From NCBI GenBank assembly GCA_016218915.1, contig JACRCQ010000051.1, positions 222,895 to 286,894 of the forward strand: a stretch of DNA of 64,000 nucleotides. The letters are read 5' to 3'. The notes under the pieces were generated by a model. It saw only the letters and a program-made list of their open reading frames with translations. It did not search any database and was not told where the DNA came from. Below, piece after piece: positions 24,337-33,796 of the stretch (positions within the stretch are counted from its first letter, which is position 1; every line of letters starts with the position of its first letter). Position numbers and translations under genes: made by a program. The DNA comes from Deltaproteobacteria bacterium (GTDB lineage: Bacteria; Myxococcota_A; Polyangia; Polyangiales; Polyangiaceae).

Positions 24337-25197
24337 GTGACCCCGGTGATCCGTCCCTTCTTCGCCCCAGGGCTCTTTCGCGGCCAGGTCGCGCTCGTGA
24401 CAGGCGGCGGCAGCGGGATCGGGCTGTGCGTGGCGCGCGAGCTGTGCAACCTGGGCGCGCGGGTTGCGATCACGAGCCGCAAGCCGGAGCACTACGAGAC
24501 CGCTCGAGATGCGCTGACCGGAGAGGGCTTTGACGTCCTCGCCACGGGCTGCGACATCCGCGATGCGGATCAGGTCGACCGCATGGTCGATCAGGTGCTC
24601 GAGCGATTCGGGCGAATCGACGTGCTCATCAACAACGCGGGAGGGCAGTTTCCGAGCCCGGCGCGCGCGATGACGCCCCGCGGCTGGGAAGCGGTGATCC
24701 GCAACAACCTCAACGGGACGTTCCATGTGACGCTCGCCGTAGCCAACAAGGCGATGCTGGTTGCGCGGCGCGGCAGGATCGTGAACGTGACGGCAACCGT
24801 CGGACGCGGATTCCCGGGGATGGCGCATACCGGGGCGGCACGGGCCGCGGTGGAGAACCTGACGCGATCGCTGTCGATCGAGTGGGCGTCGGAGGGGATC
24901 CGGATCAACGCCGTGGCACCGGGCAACAACATCCTGTCGAGCGGCACCGAGCAATACGGTGCCGAGCTCATCGAACTGGCGCGCAAAGCCACCCCGCTCA
25001 AGCGGCTCGGCACGGCCGAGGAGGTCGCGCGCGTCATCGTGTTCCTGGCCAGCGATGCGAACGACTTCATCACCGGAAGCGTGTACAGCATCGACGGCGG
25101 CCAGGCGCTTTGGGGCGACATCTGGCCCATCGAAGATCGAGCGGGCCCGTCAGCGCAGGGAGAAGCCGCCCCGCGCAGGGATTCGAAGTCGACGTGA
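24337..25197 (+). CDS. SDR oxidoreductase of the enoyl-CoA / 2,4-dienoyl-CoA reductase type
   Basis: GTG 24337 gives 286 residues. The NAD(P) motif is TGGGSGIGL and the NNAGG motif is present. At the usual Tyr-x-x-x-Lys site it has HTGAARAAVENL, matching the peroxisomal trans-2-enoyl-CoA and 2,4-dienoyl-CoA reductase branch rather than classical Tyr-dependent SDRs. The C-terminus has the SIDGGQALWG substrate-binding segment. It probably reduces an unsaturated acyl-CoA. Its stop overlaps the next start by 4 nt (GTGA at 25194-25197), so the downstream membrane protein is translationally coupled. The C-terminal 15 residues or so are extra and disordered. Confidence 0.85.
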   Translation: MTPVIRPFFAPGLFRGQVALVTGGGSGIGLCVARELCNLGARVAITSRKPEHYETARDALTGEGFDVLATGCDIRDADQVDRMVDQVLERFGRIDVLINNAGGQFPSPARAMTPRGWEAVIRNNLNGTFHVTLAVANKAMLVARRGRIVNVTATVGRGFPGMAHTGAARAAVENLTRSLSIEWASEGIRINAVAPGNNILSSGTEQYGAELIELARKATPLKRLGTAEEVARVIVFLASDANDFITGSVYSIDGGQALWGDIWPIEDRAGPSAQGEAAPRRDSKST

Positions 25198-27254
25198 ACG
25201 AGCCGAGCGATCCACCCAACCCGAAGCAACCTGCCGGACCGGCCAAGGGTGCCACAGCTCCGAAGGCGGCTGCTCCCCCGCCCAAGGAAAGCAAGCCGCC
25301 GCTGCTCACACGCGCGTGGCAGAGTGCGCACGACTACTTCATGGGCGAGGATCCGACCTTCTGGGTCGCGATGGTGCCGCTCCTGATCCTGGGCGCCGCG
25401 CTCTACACGCGTCACTTCTCGTCGAACTACATCTTCGACGAGCAGGAAGCGCTGCTCGCCAACCCCTATGTCAACGGCAAGTCGCTGGGATTCTTCGACG
25501 CGATCCATCGCGACTTCTGGGGTCTGCCGGCGGATCGGAGCGTCGGGAGCTATCGCCCCTTGCCCAACTTCGTGTGGCGCGGCGTGTGGGACGTGCAGCG
25601 CTCGATCACGCAGCTGGTGGGACGGGTCACGCACAACACGGCGCCTGCCGTGATGCAGCCGTTCCTCTACCACTGGCTCAACGTGCTGATGCACGCCGCC
25701 AACGGGGCGATGCTGGTGGTGCTCGTGTTTGCGCTCACCAAGAAGCGAGGGACCGCGTGGCTCGCGGGCGTGATCTTCGTGTCCGCAGCGGTGCTGACGG
25801 AAGCGGTGTGCGGAGTCGTGGGCATCGCCGACGTCATGGGCGGCATGGGTGCTGCGCTCGCGCTGCTCGCACTGCGCTTTCCGATGTGGGGTATGCCGCT
25901 GGGCGTGTTCGGGGCCGTGCTCTTCGGCCTGTTCTCCAAAGAGAGCGCGCTGGTGTGCGTACCCATGGTGCCCTTTGCTGCGCTCGTGCTCGCGCCGCTG
26001 ACGCACCCGGAGCGCCCGCGACGAGCGCTGCGGGCGCTGCTCGCCCTGGTGGGATCGGTCGCAGCGTTCGTGCTGTACGTCGAGCTGAGAAAGAAGTGGT
26101 TCCAGTCGCCGATGCCCTCGGAGCTGCAGACCGCATTGCCTGATGGCGCTGGGCTTGCGCAGAAGGGGATGCGCGCGTTCATGGTGTGGTTCCACCAGGC
26201 TCCCTTGCCGAAGGATCCCCTGAACAACCCGCTGGTCGATGCGGATACGCCGCATCGGATCGCGGGCGCCATGCGCGTGTTCTGGCGCGGCCTGGTGCAG
26301 GTGGTCTTCCCCAAGCAGCTGTCTGGTGACTATTCGTTCCCCCAGGAGCCCGCGCCCCAGAGCCTGTACGAGCCCGAGAACGTTCTCGGAGCCGTCGCGA
26401 TGGTCGGAATGCCGATCGCGAGCGTGGTGCTCTGGATTCGCGCGATGCTCGCGGAGCGCAGCGCGCGTCGCCGCCTCGCGACCTCCAACGGTGCCGCAGG
26501 GCTCTTCGAGCAGTTGCCCGCGCAGGCGATGCTGATCTCGGTCGGCTTGCTGTGGGTCGTGGTCTCCTACTTCCCGCACTCGAACATCCCGGTGCTGCTT
26601 CCGACCGTGCGAGCCGAACGCTTCTGGTACTTCCCGGTGATCGGCTCGAGCCTGGCCCTGGCCGCAGCGTTCGCATGGATGTGGAAGCGATCGCAGCGAT
26701 GGTGGGACGGAGCGCCGGTGATCGCGCTGTTTGCTCTGTTCCTCGTGTTCCAGGGGACGCGGGCGCGGATGCACGCGCTCGACTACAAGGACGACCTCGT
26801 GTTCTGGGACGCCACGCGCAAGGCGGTTCCCCGGAGCGCCAAGGCGCACCTCAACTACTCGGTCATGTGGGGCGCGCGAGGCAGACTCGACATCCGGCTG
26901 GAGGAGAATCAGATCGCGGTGGATCTGGCTCCGCAGTGGCCCATGGCGCACATCTACCTCGGCGACACGCTGTGCAGGATGCATCGTACGGACGAAGCGT
27001 GGCCGCACTATGCCAAGGGATTCGAGCTGGCGCCTGGGGATCCCAACCTGATCGCGCTGGCGTTGCAGTGCTTGTGGGACGAGTCCGCGGTGGAGAAGCA
27101 CCACGACGAGCTCATGGAGATGTCCGACAAGCACCCTGGGTCATGGCTTGCGTACCTGGCGGTCGATACGCTTCGCAACGGCAAGGATCACTCGCCGCCG
27201 GGCGTGGACCCGAAGTACCGACCCCGCGGCTACAACGAAGGGCCCAAGGAATAG
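25194..27254 (+). CDS. Polytopic membrane protein with C-terminal TPR, glycosyltransferase-like
   Basis: From GTG 25194 the product is 686 residues. A Pro/Lys-rich cytoplasmic leader of 45 residues precedes about nine to ten membrane helices, including FWVAMVPLLILGAALY and LVVLVFALTKK. The early loop with DEQEALLANPYV and FDAIHRDFWG resembles TMTC/PMT-like GT-C glycosyltransferases, whose first periplasmic loop holds a catalytic acidic pair. The last 150 residues form TPR-like repeats (AHIYLGDTLCRMHRTDEAW). It is coupled to the SDR by the GTGA overlap. A lipid-linked sugar transfer role is inferred; no substrate can be given. It is convergent with the gene at 27262, 7 bp apart. Confidence 0.75.
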   Translation: MNEPSDPPNPKQPAGPAKGATAPKAAAPPPKESKPPLLTRAWQSAHDYFMGEDPTFWVAMVPLLILGAALYTRHFSSNYIFDEQEALLANPYVNGKSLGFFDAIHRDFWGLPADRSVGSYRPLPNFVWRGVWDVQRSITQLVGRVTHNTAPAVMQPFLYHWLNVLMHAANGAMLVVLVFALTKKRGTAWLAGVIFVSAAVLTEAVCGVVGIADVMGGMGAALALLALRFPMWGMPLGVFGAVLFGLFSKESALVCVPMVPFAALVLAPLTHPERPRRALRALLALVGSVAAFVLYVELRKKWFQSPMPSELQTALPDGAGLAQKGMRAFMVWFHQAPLPKDPLNNPLVDADTPHRIAGAMRVFWRGLVQVVFPKQLSGDYSFPQEPAPQSLYEPENVLGAVAMVGMPIASVVLWIRAMLAERSARRRLATSNGAAGLFEQLPAQAMLISVGLLWVVVSYFPHSNIPVLLPTVRAERFWYFPVIGSSLALAAAFAWMWKRSQRWWDGAPVIALFALFLVFQGTRARMHALDYKDDLVFWDATRKAVPRSAKAHLNYSVMWGARGRLDIRLEENQIAVDLAPQWPMAHIYLGDTLCRMHRTDEAWPHYAKGFELAPGDPNLIALALQCLWDESAVEKHHDELMEMSDKHPGSWLAYLAVDTLRNGKDHSPPGVDPKYRPRGYNEGPKE

Positions 27255-27261
27255 GTACTGC

Positions 27262-28347
27262 TCAGGGAAGCTGGTAGGTCTTGTTGATCGTGACCGCCGG
27301 ACCCTCGAAGGGGTTGACCCTCGCGCTCCGGAACGACTTCGCAATGCAGCCGCCCGTGGGAGTACCGGCAAAGGGCGGTCCGTTGACGACCGCATTGGTG
27401 ACCACGCCGCTCGGCGCAAAGGTGACGGTGATGTTGAACGGGAAGTTCGGGGTGCCTTCCTTGCGACACGAGGCCGCTGCGGAAAGGGCTGCGTTCAAGG
27501 CGCTGCTGGCAGCGGACTTGTCAAACGGCGCAATCTGGACTTCAGCCGGAGGCGCCACAGGAGGCAGCTCCGCTGCCACAGGCGCTGCGGTTTCGATCGG
27601 GGGCTCGGCTGCAGGCGCAGCGGCCTGCGGCGCAACGACCGCTGCAAGCTGTCCTGGGATCGGAGCCGTCCGAGGCTCGATCGTGCCCACGATGTCGATC
27701 TGCGTCAGCTCGATCGGCTTGGCTTCCACCACTTCGACAGCGGAAACCGGCTGAGCGGCAGCGACGGGTTGCTGCGAATCCAGAGGGCGACGCGCGCTCG
27801 CGGTGGGCAGGAACAAAACGCCGACAGCGGCAACGGCCAGCGCACCGAGGGTGACGGCGTAGCCGGGGTGGACGCGGGGGACAGCTGGCACGGTCGGACG
27901 CGAGACGACTCGCGGGGGGTCGGTGTAGCTGACCGCGACCGGTGCGAGCGAGTTGGGCTTGTTCAGCAGCAGGACCGGCTGCGGATCTTCGAGCGTGTCG
28001 CGATCCAGGGAGGAATCGCGCATCGGCGTGGTGTCGCGGTCTGGCGGCGGCTCAGACGGGGCCCGCATGATCTCGTCGAGGTTCACACGTTCGGACGCCA
28101 TGGGCACGATGCCAGCCTTGAAGCGAAGATGCTGCTTGGTGAGCATGTACACGTCGCCTTCGTGCACACGAGGCGGGATGATCGTTTCATGCCGGGCCGC
28201 CGAAGCAGAGCTCGCCTCGAGATCGAGCACTTGCGTCTCTTCGTCGTCATCGTCGAAGTTGAGCTCTGGAAGTTGAACGATGCCGAGAATCTCCGCACCG
28301 ATTTGATCTGAGGTGCGCTTCACACGGGTATCGTCGACGGGCGCCAT
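27262..28347 (-). CDS. TonB/AgmX-like single-pass membrane protein
   Basis: ATG 28347 is supported by AGGAG 9-10 nt upstream and gives 361 residues; an upstream ATG at 28464 would add a poor N-terminus. A cytoplasmic, acidic region (FDDDDEETQVLDLE) of about 150 residues precedes one membrane helix (YAVTLGALAVAAVGVLFLP). A Pro/Ala/Val/Glu-rich linker follows, then a C-terminal domain of about 100 residues (ITVTFAPSGVVTNAVVNG, GGCIAKSFRSA) resembling the periplasmic TonB/AgmX-type domain that contacts outer-membrane partners. A divergent lipoprotein gene starts 155 bp away. The gene may join an envelope-spanning machine, but the function is unproven. Confidence 0.72.
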   Translation of the reverse strand: MAPVDDTRVKRTSDQIGAEILGIVQLPELNFDDDDEETQVLDLEASSASAARHETIIPPRVHEGDVYMLTKQHLRFKAGIVPMASERVNLDEIMRAPSEPPPDRDTTPMRDSSLDRDTLEDPQPVLLLNKPNSLAPVAVSYTDPPRVVSRPTVPAVPRVHPGYAVTLGALAVAAVGVLFLPTASARRPLDSQQPVAAAQPVSAVEVVEAKPIELTQIDIVGTIEPRTAPIPGQLAAVVAPQAAAPAAEPPIETAAPVAAELPPVAPPAEVQIAPFDKSAASSALNAALSAAASCRKEGTPNFPFNITVTFAPSGVVTNAVVNGPPFAGTPTGGCIAKSFRSARVNPFEGPAVTINKTYQLP

Positions 28348-28502
28348 GATGATCTGCTCCTGGTGACAGGTACATGCGAGCACGGTGTCTGCCACTTGCA
28401 CACCTTGTAGCACATCCCCGCAGCACAGCGGCGCCTGTGTGGACAAGAATCTGACATTTTTCACGATTGAGGCACCTGCCGCCAGCCTGGAGCGTCCAAA
28501 AA

Positions 28503-29465
28503 TTGAAATGCTCTATCTTTTTCGCCCTGGCTTGTTTCGTGACCGCCGCCTGTGGAGGCAAGACCGCCAGCGAGCCGGACTCCGGCGGCGGCGCGACTTC
28601 CTCCTACCCCCAGCCCGCCACCGGCAGCGAGTCGCTGTCGCAGGGCGTGGATCGTCTGAACGCATACCGGACCCTCGCCCAGCTCGATGCGGTGGTGGTG
28701 GACGACGCCATCTCTCAGGCGTGTGCAGGGCACCTGCAGTATCTGGTGGCAGAAGCCGAGCTCACCGGCACAGAGGGGTGCCTGCTGACACACAGCGAGG
28801 ACAACCATGCCAATCCCTACTACGCACCTGCGAACGAGCGAGCTGGGATGGGCGCGCTGATCGCGTGTGTTCCCCCTGCGTCCGGGGGCCTGCATCTCAG
28901 CCGGGCCGTGGATCGCTGGATCGGCAGCCTCTATCACCGGATCCCTCTGCTTTCGCCCGGATTGTTGACAGTGGGAGCTGCGGAATACGGCGGCTACGTC
29001 TGCTTGAACTTCCAGCAGGGCACAGCTGAGGTCTCGGAAGTCAGGCTGGTCACGTGGCCGAGCGGTGGAATGGGCGACGTTCCCACGGACTTCCCGGGCC
29101 GGGAGAGCCCTTGTCCGACCACGCCTTCGGATCCCGGCGGGACTGCGGCGGACCAGTGTCCAGCGTCTGGGTTCATCCTGACGGCGACCTGGTACGGGCC
29201 CACGGGAAGCGGCCTGTTTTCGCAGGTGAACTCGGCTGGGATCACGGATGGGAGCACTGGCACGGCTTTGGGCGTGCTCGCCCTGTACGCGAGCGGTCTG
29301 ACCGGCTCTGACCCTGTACCCGGCGCGATGCCGCACACCCTGGCGTTGATTCCGGACGCTTCCCTGCCCACGGGTTCCCTGGTCCGAGTGGAGTCAAACG
29401 TAGTCATCGACGGTGTCGAGCGGGCTGCCAGCTGGGAGTTCACGACCGGCTCTCGCATGGAGTGA
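28503..29465 (+). CDS. CAP/SCP-like domain lipoprotein, TTG start
   Basis: TTG 28503 is preferred over TTG 28467. It gives a short perfect lipoprotein signal (MKCSIFFALACFVTAAC, Cys17) and has GGAG 10 nt upstream. The 320-residue product has a region near residues 45-180 like CAP/SCP domains: LNAYRTLAQL, QACAGHLQYLV, THSEDNHANPYY, RAVDRWIGSLYHR. Some CAP proteins bind lipids or act as scaffolds. A second Gly/Ser/Pro-rich beta part follows. Its exact role in the envelope is unknown. It is convergent with the FAD gene at 29472, 6 bp apart. Confidence 0.78.
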   Translation: MKCSIFFALACFVTAACGGKTASEPDSGGGATSSYPQPATGSESLSQGVDRLNAYRTLAQLDAVVVDDAISQACAGHLQYLVAEAELTGTEGCLLTHSEDNHANPYYAPANERAGMGALIACVPPASGGLHLSRAVDRWIGSLYHRIPLLSPGLLTVGAAEYGGYVCLNFQQGTAEVSEVRLVTWPSGGMGDVPTDFPGRESPCPTTPSDPGGTAADQCPASGFILTATWYGPTGSGLFSQVNSAGITDGSTGTALGVLALYASGLTGSDPVPGAMPHTLALIPDASLPTGSLVRVESNVVIDGVERAASWEFTTGSRME

Positions 29466-29471
29466 TGCCGG

Positions 29472-31037
29472 TCAGCCAAACTCGATTCGGCTCCACATGT
29501 CGCGCCTCATGCGTTCCCGGCGCTTGTCGGTGCGCGTGATGATGCGGGCCACGCTCCAGGCGGCGAGCATCTCGCCTTCCTGGCCCAGCGAAGGGAGCAC
29601 CGACTTGCCCACCAGGAACGTCCGGGCGATGGGTCCGCGAAGCGGCTCGCCTCCGATTCCCAGGAAGCCAGGGGGATCGACGCCGTACATCGCAGGCATC
29701 GATTCCGCGGCAGAAGCCGACCCTCGGGCCTCGAGCCGATCGGCCAGCGTGCGGTGGCCGTTCTCGTAGACCCACACCGGCAGGCCGTCGCACGTCGAAT
29801 CGGCCAACATCAGGTGCCGCTGCAGGAACGGGAACTGGGCGAGGGTGGTGTTGACGACGATCTGACGCGCCTCGGACAGGGGCAGATTGCCTGGCGACGG
29901 GATGATGACCTCTGCGACGAGGAGCGTGTTGTCCGAAGGCGGGGCATCGGGCTCGAGTCGATCGATGCGCTGCAAGTGGACCACAGGCGAGAGCGGATCC
30001 GGAGGGGCACCTGGCATGCGTGGGAAGATGAAAGACTCTGCGCCAAGGGGCTCGGGCAGCCCCTGGCTGCGGACCACGAGAGAGACGGTGAATCTTCCCG
30101 CACGGCTTGCGACGAGAGGCCAGTCGCGCTGCGCGGACCGAACGATCCCCTGGCCTTGCGCCAGGTTCGCGAGCGACTCGCCGGGCTCGTCGGTGATGAT
30201 GAACGACGCTCCCACCGAGGAGAGCTGTCCATCGAGCACGAGCTCATGGTCGCCGCGCTGGGCGACGTTGAGTCCGACCGCGCGCTCGTTGAGCTGCACC
30301 ACACCACCGAGCGCGGTGATGCGTCCGCACAGGAAGTCGACGACGTTGTCTTCACCGCCCGCGACACCGAACAGCCCTCGGGTCCAAGCGCCGTGAAGGC
30401 GTGCGAGCGCGAATGGAGGCAGGGGGCGTGCGCCTGGCGCGAGGTTCGAGGCGAACGCAGCGGACTGCAGCACCATGTGCACGTAGGAGTGATTGGGCGG
30501 GAAATCTCCCATGAGCACGCGCGTCTCGCCCTGGCGCAGGTACGGGACGTTGGCCGCTGCAGACATCGTGTCGCGCTTCTCCCAGAACGTGCCGGGAGGC
30601 CAGCAGAGATCCCGCTCGAACGCCGTGTCCGCTGCCGCGTTGACGCGTGCCAGATCGGTGTACAGGTCGTCGATCACCCTTCGAACTTCGGGAAACTCGC
30701 GATCGATCTCCCGCTGGAACAGCTCGAGATCCGGGGGTACGTCGAACCGACGTCCTGGCATCAGGATGCTGACCATCGGGTCGAGGGGCTGCATGTGCCG
30801 GCGGAAGACCTGGGATTGCGCGAGCTCGGCGAAGATGCGCTTGAAAGCGGGCGAGGTGGCGGAAAGGAGCGTGAAAGGACGGCGCCGCAGCGTCATGTCC
30901 CTGAACTGGTAGGTCGCGGGCCGGCTCCCCTGGCCGAGCACGAGGACGCGGAAGTCCCTTCGGGCGAGCAGTGCGGCTGCAGCCATGGCGCCGAGCGATC
31001 GGCCCAGCACGACCACGTCGAAGTGCTTCTCGCTCAC
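29472..31037 (-). CDS. FAD-dependent oxidoreductase, phytoene-desaturase-like
   Basis: GTG 31037 gives 521 residues and overlaps the purN stop by 4 nt (GTGA). The N-terminal Rossmann motif VVVLGRSLGAMAAAALLARR and LVLGQG mark the FAD-binding domain of CrtI/amine-oxidase-type flavoproteins. The C-terminal FLVGKSVLPSLGQEGEML matches the usual second FAD motif. The middle substrate domain is not diagnostic. It is cotranscribed with purM and purN, which does not suggest carotenoid synthesis. A role in a redox step of an unknown pathway is inferred. Confidence 0.8.
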   Translation of the reverse strand: MSEKHFDVVVLGRSLGAMAAAALLARRDFRVLVLGQGSRPATYQFRDMTLRRRPFTLLSATSPAFKRIFAELAQSQVFRRHMQPLDPMVSILMPGRRFDVPPDLELFQREIDREFPEVRRVIDDLYTDLARVNAAADTAFERDLCWPPGTFWEKRDTMSAAANVPYLRQGETRVLMGDFPPNHSYVHMVLQSAAFASNLAPGARPLPPFALARLHGAWTRGLFGVAGGEDNVVDFLCGRITALGGVVQLNERAVGLNVAQRGDHELVLDGQLSSVGASFIITDEPGESLANLAQGQGIVRSAQRDWPLVASRAGRFTVSLVVRSQGLPEPLGAESFIFPRMPGAPPDPLSPVVHLQRIDRLEPDAPPSDNTLLVAEVIIPSPGNLPLSEARQIVVNTTLAQFPFLQRHLMLADSTCDGLPVWVYENGHRTLADRLEARGSASAAESMPAMYGVDPPGFLGIGGEPLRGPIARTFLVGKSVLPSLGQEGEMLAAWSVARIITRTDKRRERMRRDMWSRIEFG

Positions 31038-31696
31038 GGCACCTGCTCCGCGAACAGGGCGCCGGACTCGCCGTCGATCCGGACCCGGGCTCGTGCGCCG
31101 TCCCCGGACGGCACCAGATGCACGCGGTCCTCGGAGATCCAGCGCAGGACGGTGGTGAGCAGCTTGTGCTCCTGAACGAGGATGCGCGCGGCGAGAGCGT
31201 CGCGTGTGTCGTCGTCGCGCACACCGACCGCGGCCTGCGCGATGATCGGCCCGGTATCTGTGCCGGAGTCCACGAAGTGCACGGTGCACCCTGCGACGCG
31301 AACACCGTAGGCAAGCGCCTGTGCCTGCGCGTCGACGCCGGGGAAGGCAGGGAGCAGAGCTGGGTGCACGTTGATCACGCGCATCGGGAACGCGTCGAGA
31401 AACGTGGGCGTGAGCACACGCATGAACCCGGCGAGAACGACCCACTGCACGCCAGCGGCACGCAGGGCATCGACCAATGCTCGATCGAACGAGGGGCGAT
31501 CCGGAAAGGACTTGTGGGAGACGACGCTGGCCGGAGCGCCGGCGCGGGTTGCGCGCTCGATGGCCTGGACTCCGGCACGGTTGGAGATGACGAGGCGCAC
31601 GCGCGCATCCAGGCTCCGGTCCGCGATCGCATCGAGGATCGCCTGCAGGTTCGTACCTGATCCGGATACCAAGATGCCCAGTTCGAGTGTCGCCAT
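31034..31696 (-). CDS. purN: Phosphoribosylglycinamide formyltransferase
   Basis: ATG 31696 gives 220 residues, close to the usual PurN size; the longer frame to 31834 overlaps purM. Motifs are ILVSGSGTNLQ, VVLAGFMRVL, INVHPALLPAFPG with the catalytic His (the usual Ser after HP is Ala), and TVHFVDSGTDTGPIIAQ with the catalytic Asp. It transfers a formyl group from 10-formyl-THF to GAR in purine synthesis. It lies 28 bp after purM, and its stop overlaps the FAD gene start by 4 nt. Confidence 0.95.
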   Translation of the reverse strand: MATLELGILVSGSGTNLQAILDAIADRSLDARVRLVISNRAGVQAIERATRAGAPASVVSHKSFPDRPSFDRALVDALRAAGVQWVVLAGFMRVLTPTFLDAFPMRVINVHPALLPAFPGVDAQAQALAYGVRVAGCTVHFVDSGTDTGPIIAQAAVGVRDDDTRDALAARILVQEHKLLTTVLRWISEDRVHLVPSGDGARARVRIDGESGALFAEQVP

Positions 31697-31724
31697 GGGG
31701 AATGCCCGAAGCGTGAGGCCTGCC

Positions 31725-32777
31725 TCAATCGAATAGCACGCGCTGCTCGAAAGGGGTCGAAGCAGGGAGCTTGACCACGGTGCCGAGACGCCACGCGCGC
31801 TCGCCGGCACCCTGCAGCGCCTGGATCGCCGCATCGGCGTGCGCCGGGTCCACGACCACGCACAGGCCGACGCCGAGGTTGAAGGTGCGCAGCATCTCAG
31901 ACGGCTCCACGGGCCCCTGCTCCTGAAGCCAGTCGAAGAGGGCGGGGCGCTGGTAGGAGCCGAGGTCGAGCTTTGCGCCGAGCCCTTCCGGAAGCACTCT
32001 CGGGAGATTGCCGGGCAACCCGCCGCCGGTGATGTGGCTCAGGGCGCGGAGCGCTTCGTGTGGAAGCGCGTTTCGAAGTGCTTGCACGGCCCGCGCGTAG
32101 ATTCGCGTCGGCTTGAGCAACGCCGCACCGAGCGTGTCTCCGATCGACGGCACCGTGCGCTTCCAGTCGCCGCCGGCTGCAGCCGAAACCACGCGTCGTG
32201 CGAGGGAGTATCCGTTGGAGTGCAGCCCGCTGGAAGCCACGCCGAGGATCGTGTCGCCTTCGCACGTGCGACGGCCGTCGATCAGCAGGGAGCGCTCGAC
32301 CACTCCTACGGCGAAGCCTGCGAGGTCGTAGGTGCCCTCCCGGTACATGCCTGGGAGCTCTGCGGTCTCTCCGCCCAGCAGGGCGCATCCGGACTGGGCG
32401 CACCCCTCTGCAATGCCCTTGATCACCGCTTCTGCGATGTCGACCTGCAGATGCGACGTGGCGAAGTAGTCGAGGAAGAACAGGGGGCGGGCGCCGGTCG
32501 TGACGACGTCGTTGACGCACATCGCGACCAGGTCGATGCCGATGGTGTCGTGGACGCCGGTTGCGAACGCCAGCTCGAGCTTGGTGCCGACCCCGTCGGT
32601 GCCGCTGACCAGGACAGGCTCGCGCATGCCGGGCGGCAAGCCGCACAGACCGGCGAATCCGCCGATATCGTCGATCACTTCAGGGATGCGAACACGTTTG
32701 GCGAACGGCTTGATGCGCTCGACGAGCTCATCCCCAGCCTCGATGTCGACACCGGCGTCCTTGTACGTGATGGGCAT
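31725..32777 (-). CDS. purM: Phosphoribosylaminoimidazole synthetase (AIR synthetase)
   Basis: The 350-residue protein matches PurM, which closes FGAM to AIR with ATP. Visible motifs are TYKDAGVDIEAG at the N-terminus, SGTDGVGTKLELA, DLVAMCVNDVVTTGARPLFFL, GGETAELPGMY and ITGGGLPGNLPRVLPEG. It is full-length and is followed by purN, which acts two steps earlier in the pathway. A methyltransferase gene lies 74 bp upstream on the same strand. The ATG at 32777 is the natural start. Confidence 0.97.
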   Translation of the reverse strand: MPITYKDAGVDIEAGDELVERIKPFAKRVRIPEVIDDIGGFAGLCGLPPGMREPVLVSGTDGVGTKLELAFATGVHDTIGIDLVAMCVNDVVTTGARPLFFLDYFATSHLQVDIAEAVIKGIAEGCAQSGCALLGGETAELPGMYREGTYDLAGFAVGVVERSLLIDGRRTCEGDTILGVASSGLHSNGYSLARRVVSAAAGGDWKRTVPSIGDTLGAALLKPTRIYARAVQALRNALPHEALRALSHITGGGLPGNLPRVLPEGLGAKLDLGSYQRPALFDWLQEQGPVEPSEMLRTFNLGVGLCVVVDPAHADAAIQALQGAGERAWRLGTVVKLPASTPFEQRVLFD

Positions 32778-32851
32778 GCGGGCCTCTTACCACGGATCGG
32801 CGCGCGGGAGCGCAGCCGCGGCGTCGCGCAAGGCTTCAAACGCAGGGATCC

Positions 32852-33721
32852 TCAGCGCTTCGATGCGACGAGGACCCGCTCCCACTGGGGGCCGGACATC
32901 CGATCGGCCAGGGGCGCGACTCGGGACGCCCACGCGTTGACGGGATCGTCGTGATCCGCGACCAGACCGTGCGACTCCAGCAGAGCGTGCAGGGCGCGGG
33001 TGCTGATCTCCCCATGGACCGCTTCGCCGATCAGACGTGCGCCGAGGCGCAGGTGCAAGGTCGGGCCGCGGGCGATGCCGAGACCGGGGCACGTGTAGGT
33101 GGCGATCAGACGGCTGCCCGAAGCGGACAGCTCGGCCACGGACCGGATCGTGCTCGCGATGGCGTCGCGATGCAGATAGATGATCACCCCTTCCCACAGC
33201 CACACCGTCGGAATCTCGGGTTGGAATCCAGCATCTTTCAAGACCCGGGCGAGATCGTCGCGCGCGAAGTCCATGGGCACGTACACGTGCCTGGCGGCCA
33301 GGGAATGCATACCTGCCATCCGACGTCGCTTGTAGGCGAGGGTCCGCGCACGGTCGACCTCGAACACCGAAACCGTGGACAGCTCGGCGCACCGCCAGCC
33401 GCGAGCATCGAGACCTGAGCCGAGGACCACGAGCTGGCGTGCCCCGGCGGCGATCGAGTCACGCAGGGAATCGTCGATCGCCAGGGTTCGAAGGGGGCTG
33501 CTCAGCGACAGCTCCCGGGTGGCGAGACGTAGCGCATGATGAACGACGGATGCGACAGCGGGCCGCCCGCGCACGGCTGCGGTCAGAGCGCCCAGGGGTC
33601 TGGGCAGGAGGCGAGCAGCGAATGGGTCGCGGACGAATCCGAGGGGCGCGGGCATGCGCGTGTACAAGGCCCTCAAGGCGGCGACGCCGATCGCGGTCAT
33701 GCTGGGCGAAAGAGGACGCAT
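32852..33721 (-). CDS. SAM-dependent methyltransferase, LCM/TIGR00027-like
   Basis: From ATG 33721 the product is 289 residues; the open frame runs far upstream to 34921, but that part is antisense to the helicase. LVVLGSGLDARGWR is the SAM-binding motif of the leucine carboxyl methyltransferase-like family, followed by VFEVDRARTLAYKR and FARDDLARVL. The family includes many O-methyltransferases of unknown substrate. It is divergent from the DinG-type helicase gene (75 bp between) and upstream of purM. The substrate is not known. Confidence 0.82.
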   Translation of the reverse strand: MRPLSPSMTAIGVAALRALYTRMPAPLGFVRDPFAARLLPRPLGALTAAVRGRPAVASVVHHALRLATRELSLSSPLRTLAIDDSLRDSIAAGARQLVVLGSGLDARGWRCAELSTVSVFEVDRARTLAYKRRRMAGMHSLAARHVYVPMDFARDDLARVLKDAGFQPEIPTVWLWEGVIIYLHRDAIASTIRSVAELSASGSRLIATYTCPGLGIARGPTLHLRLGARLIGEAVHGEISTRALHALLESHGLVADHDDPVNAWASRVAPLADRMSGPQWERVLVASKR

Positions 33722-33796
33722 GGTGGTGTGCAGGCCATAGGATGGACGCTGGCTGGACGCCACCGGTCCCTGTCGACAACGCGGTCGGATTCGGGC

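Noticed and set aside
24591..27134. 847-codon antisense frame over the SDR/membrane genes
   Set aside because: Arg/His/Gly-rich antisense product without motifs; the forward genes carry an SDR fold and membrane helices.
33536..33796. Upstream extension of the helicase frame
   Set aside because: It overlaps the divergent methyltransferase gene; ATG 33797 gives the family N-terminus.
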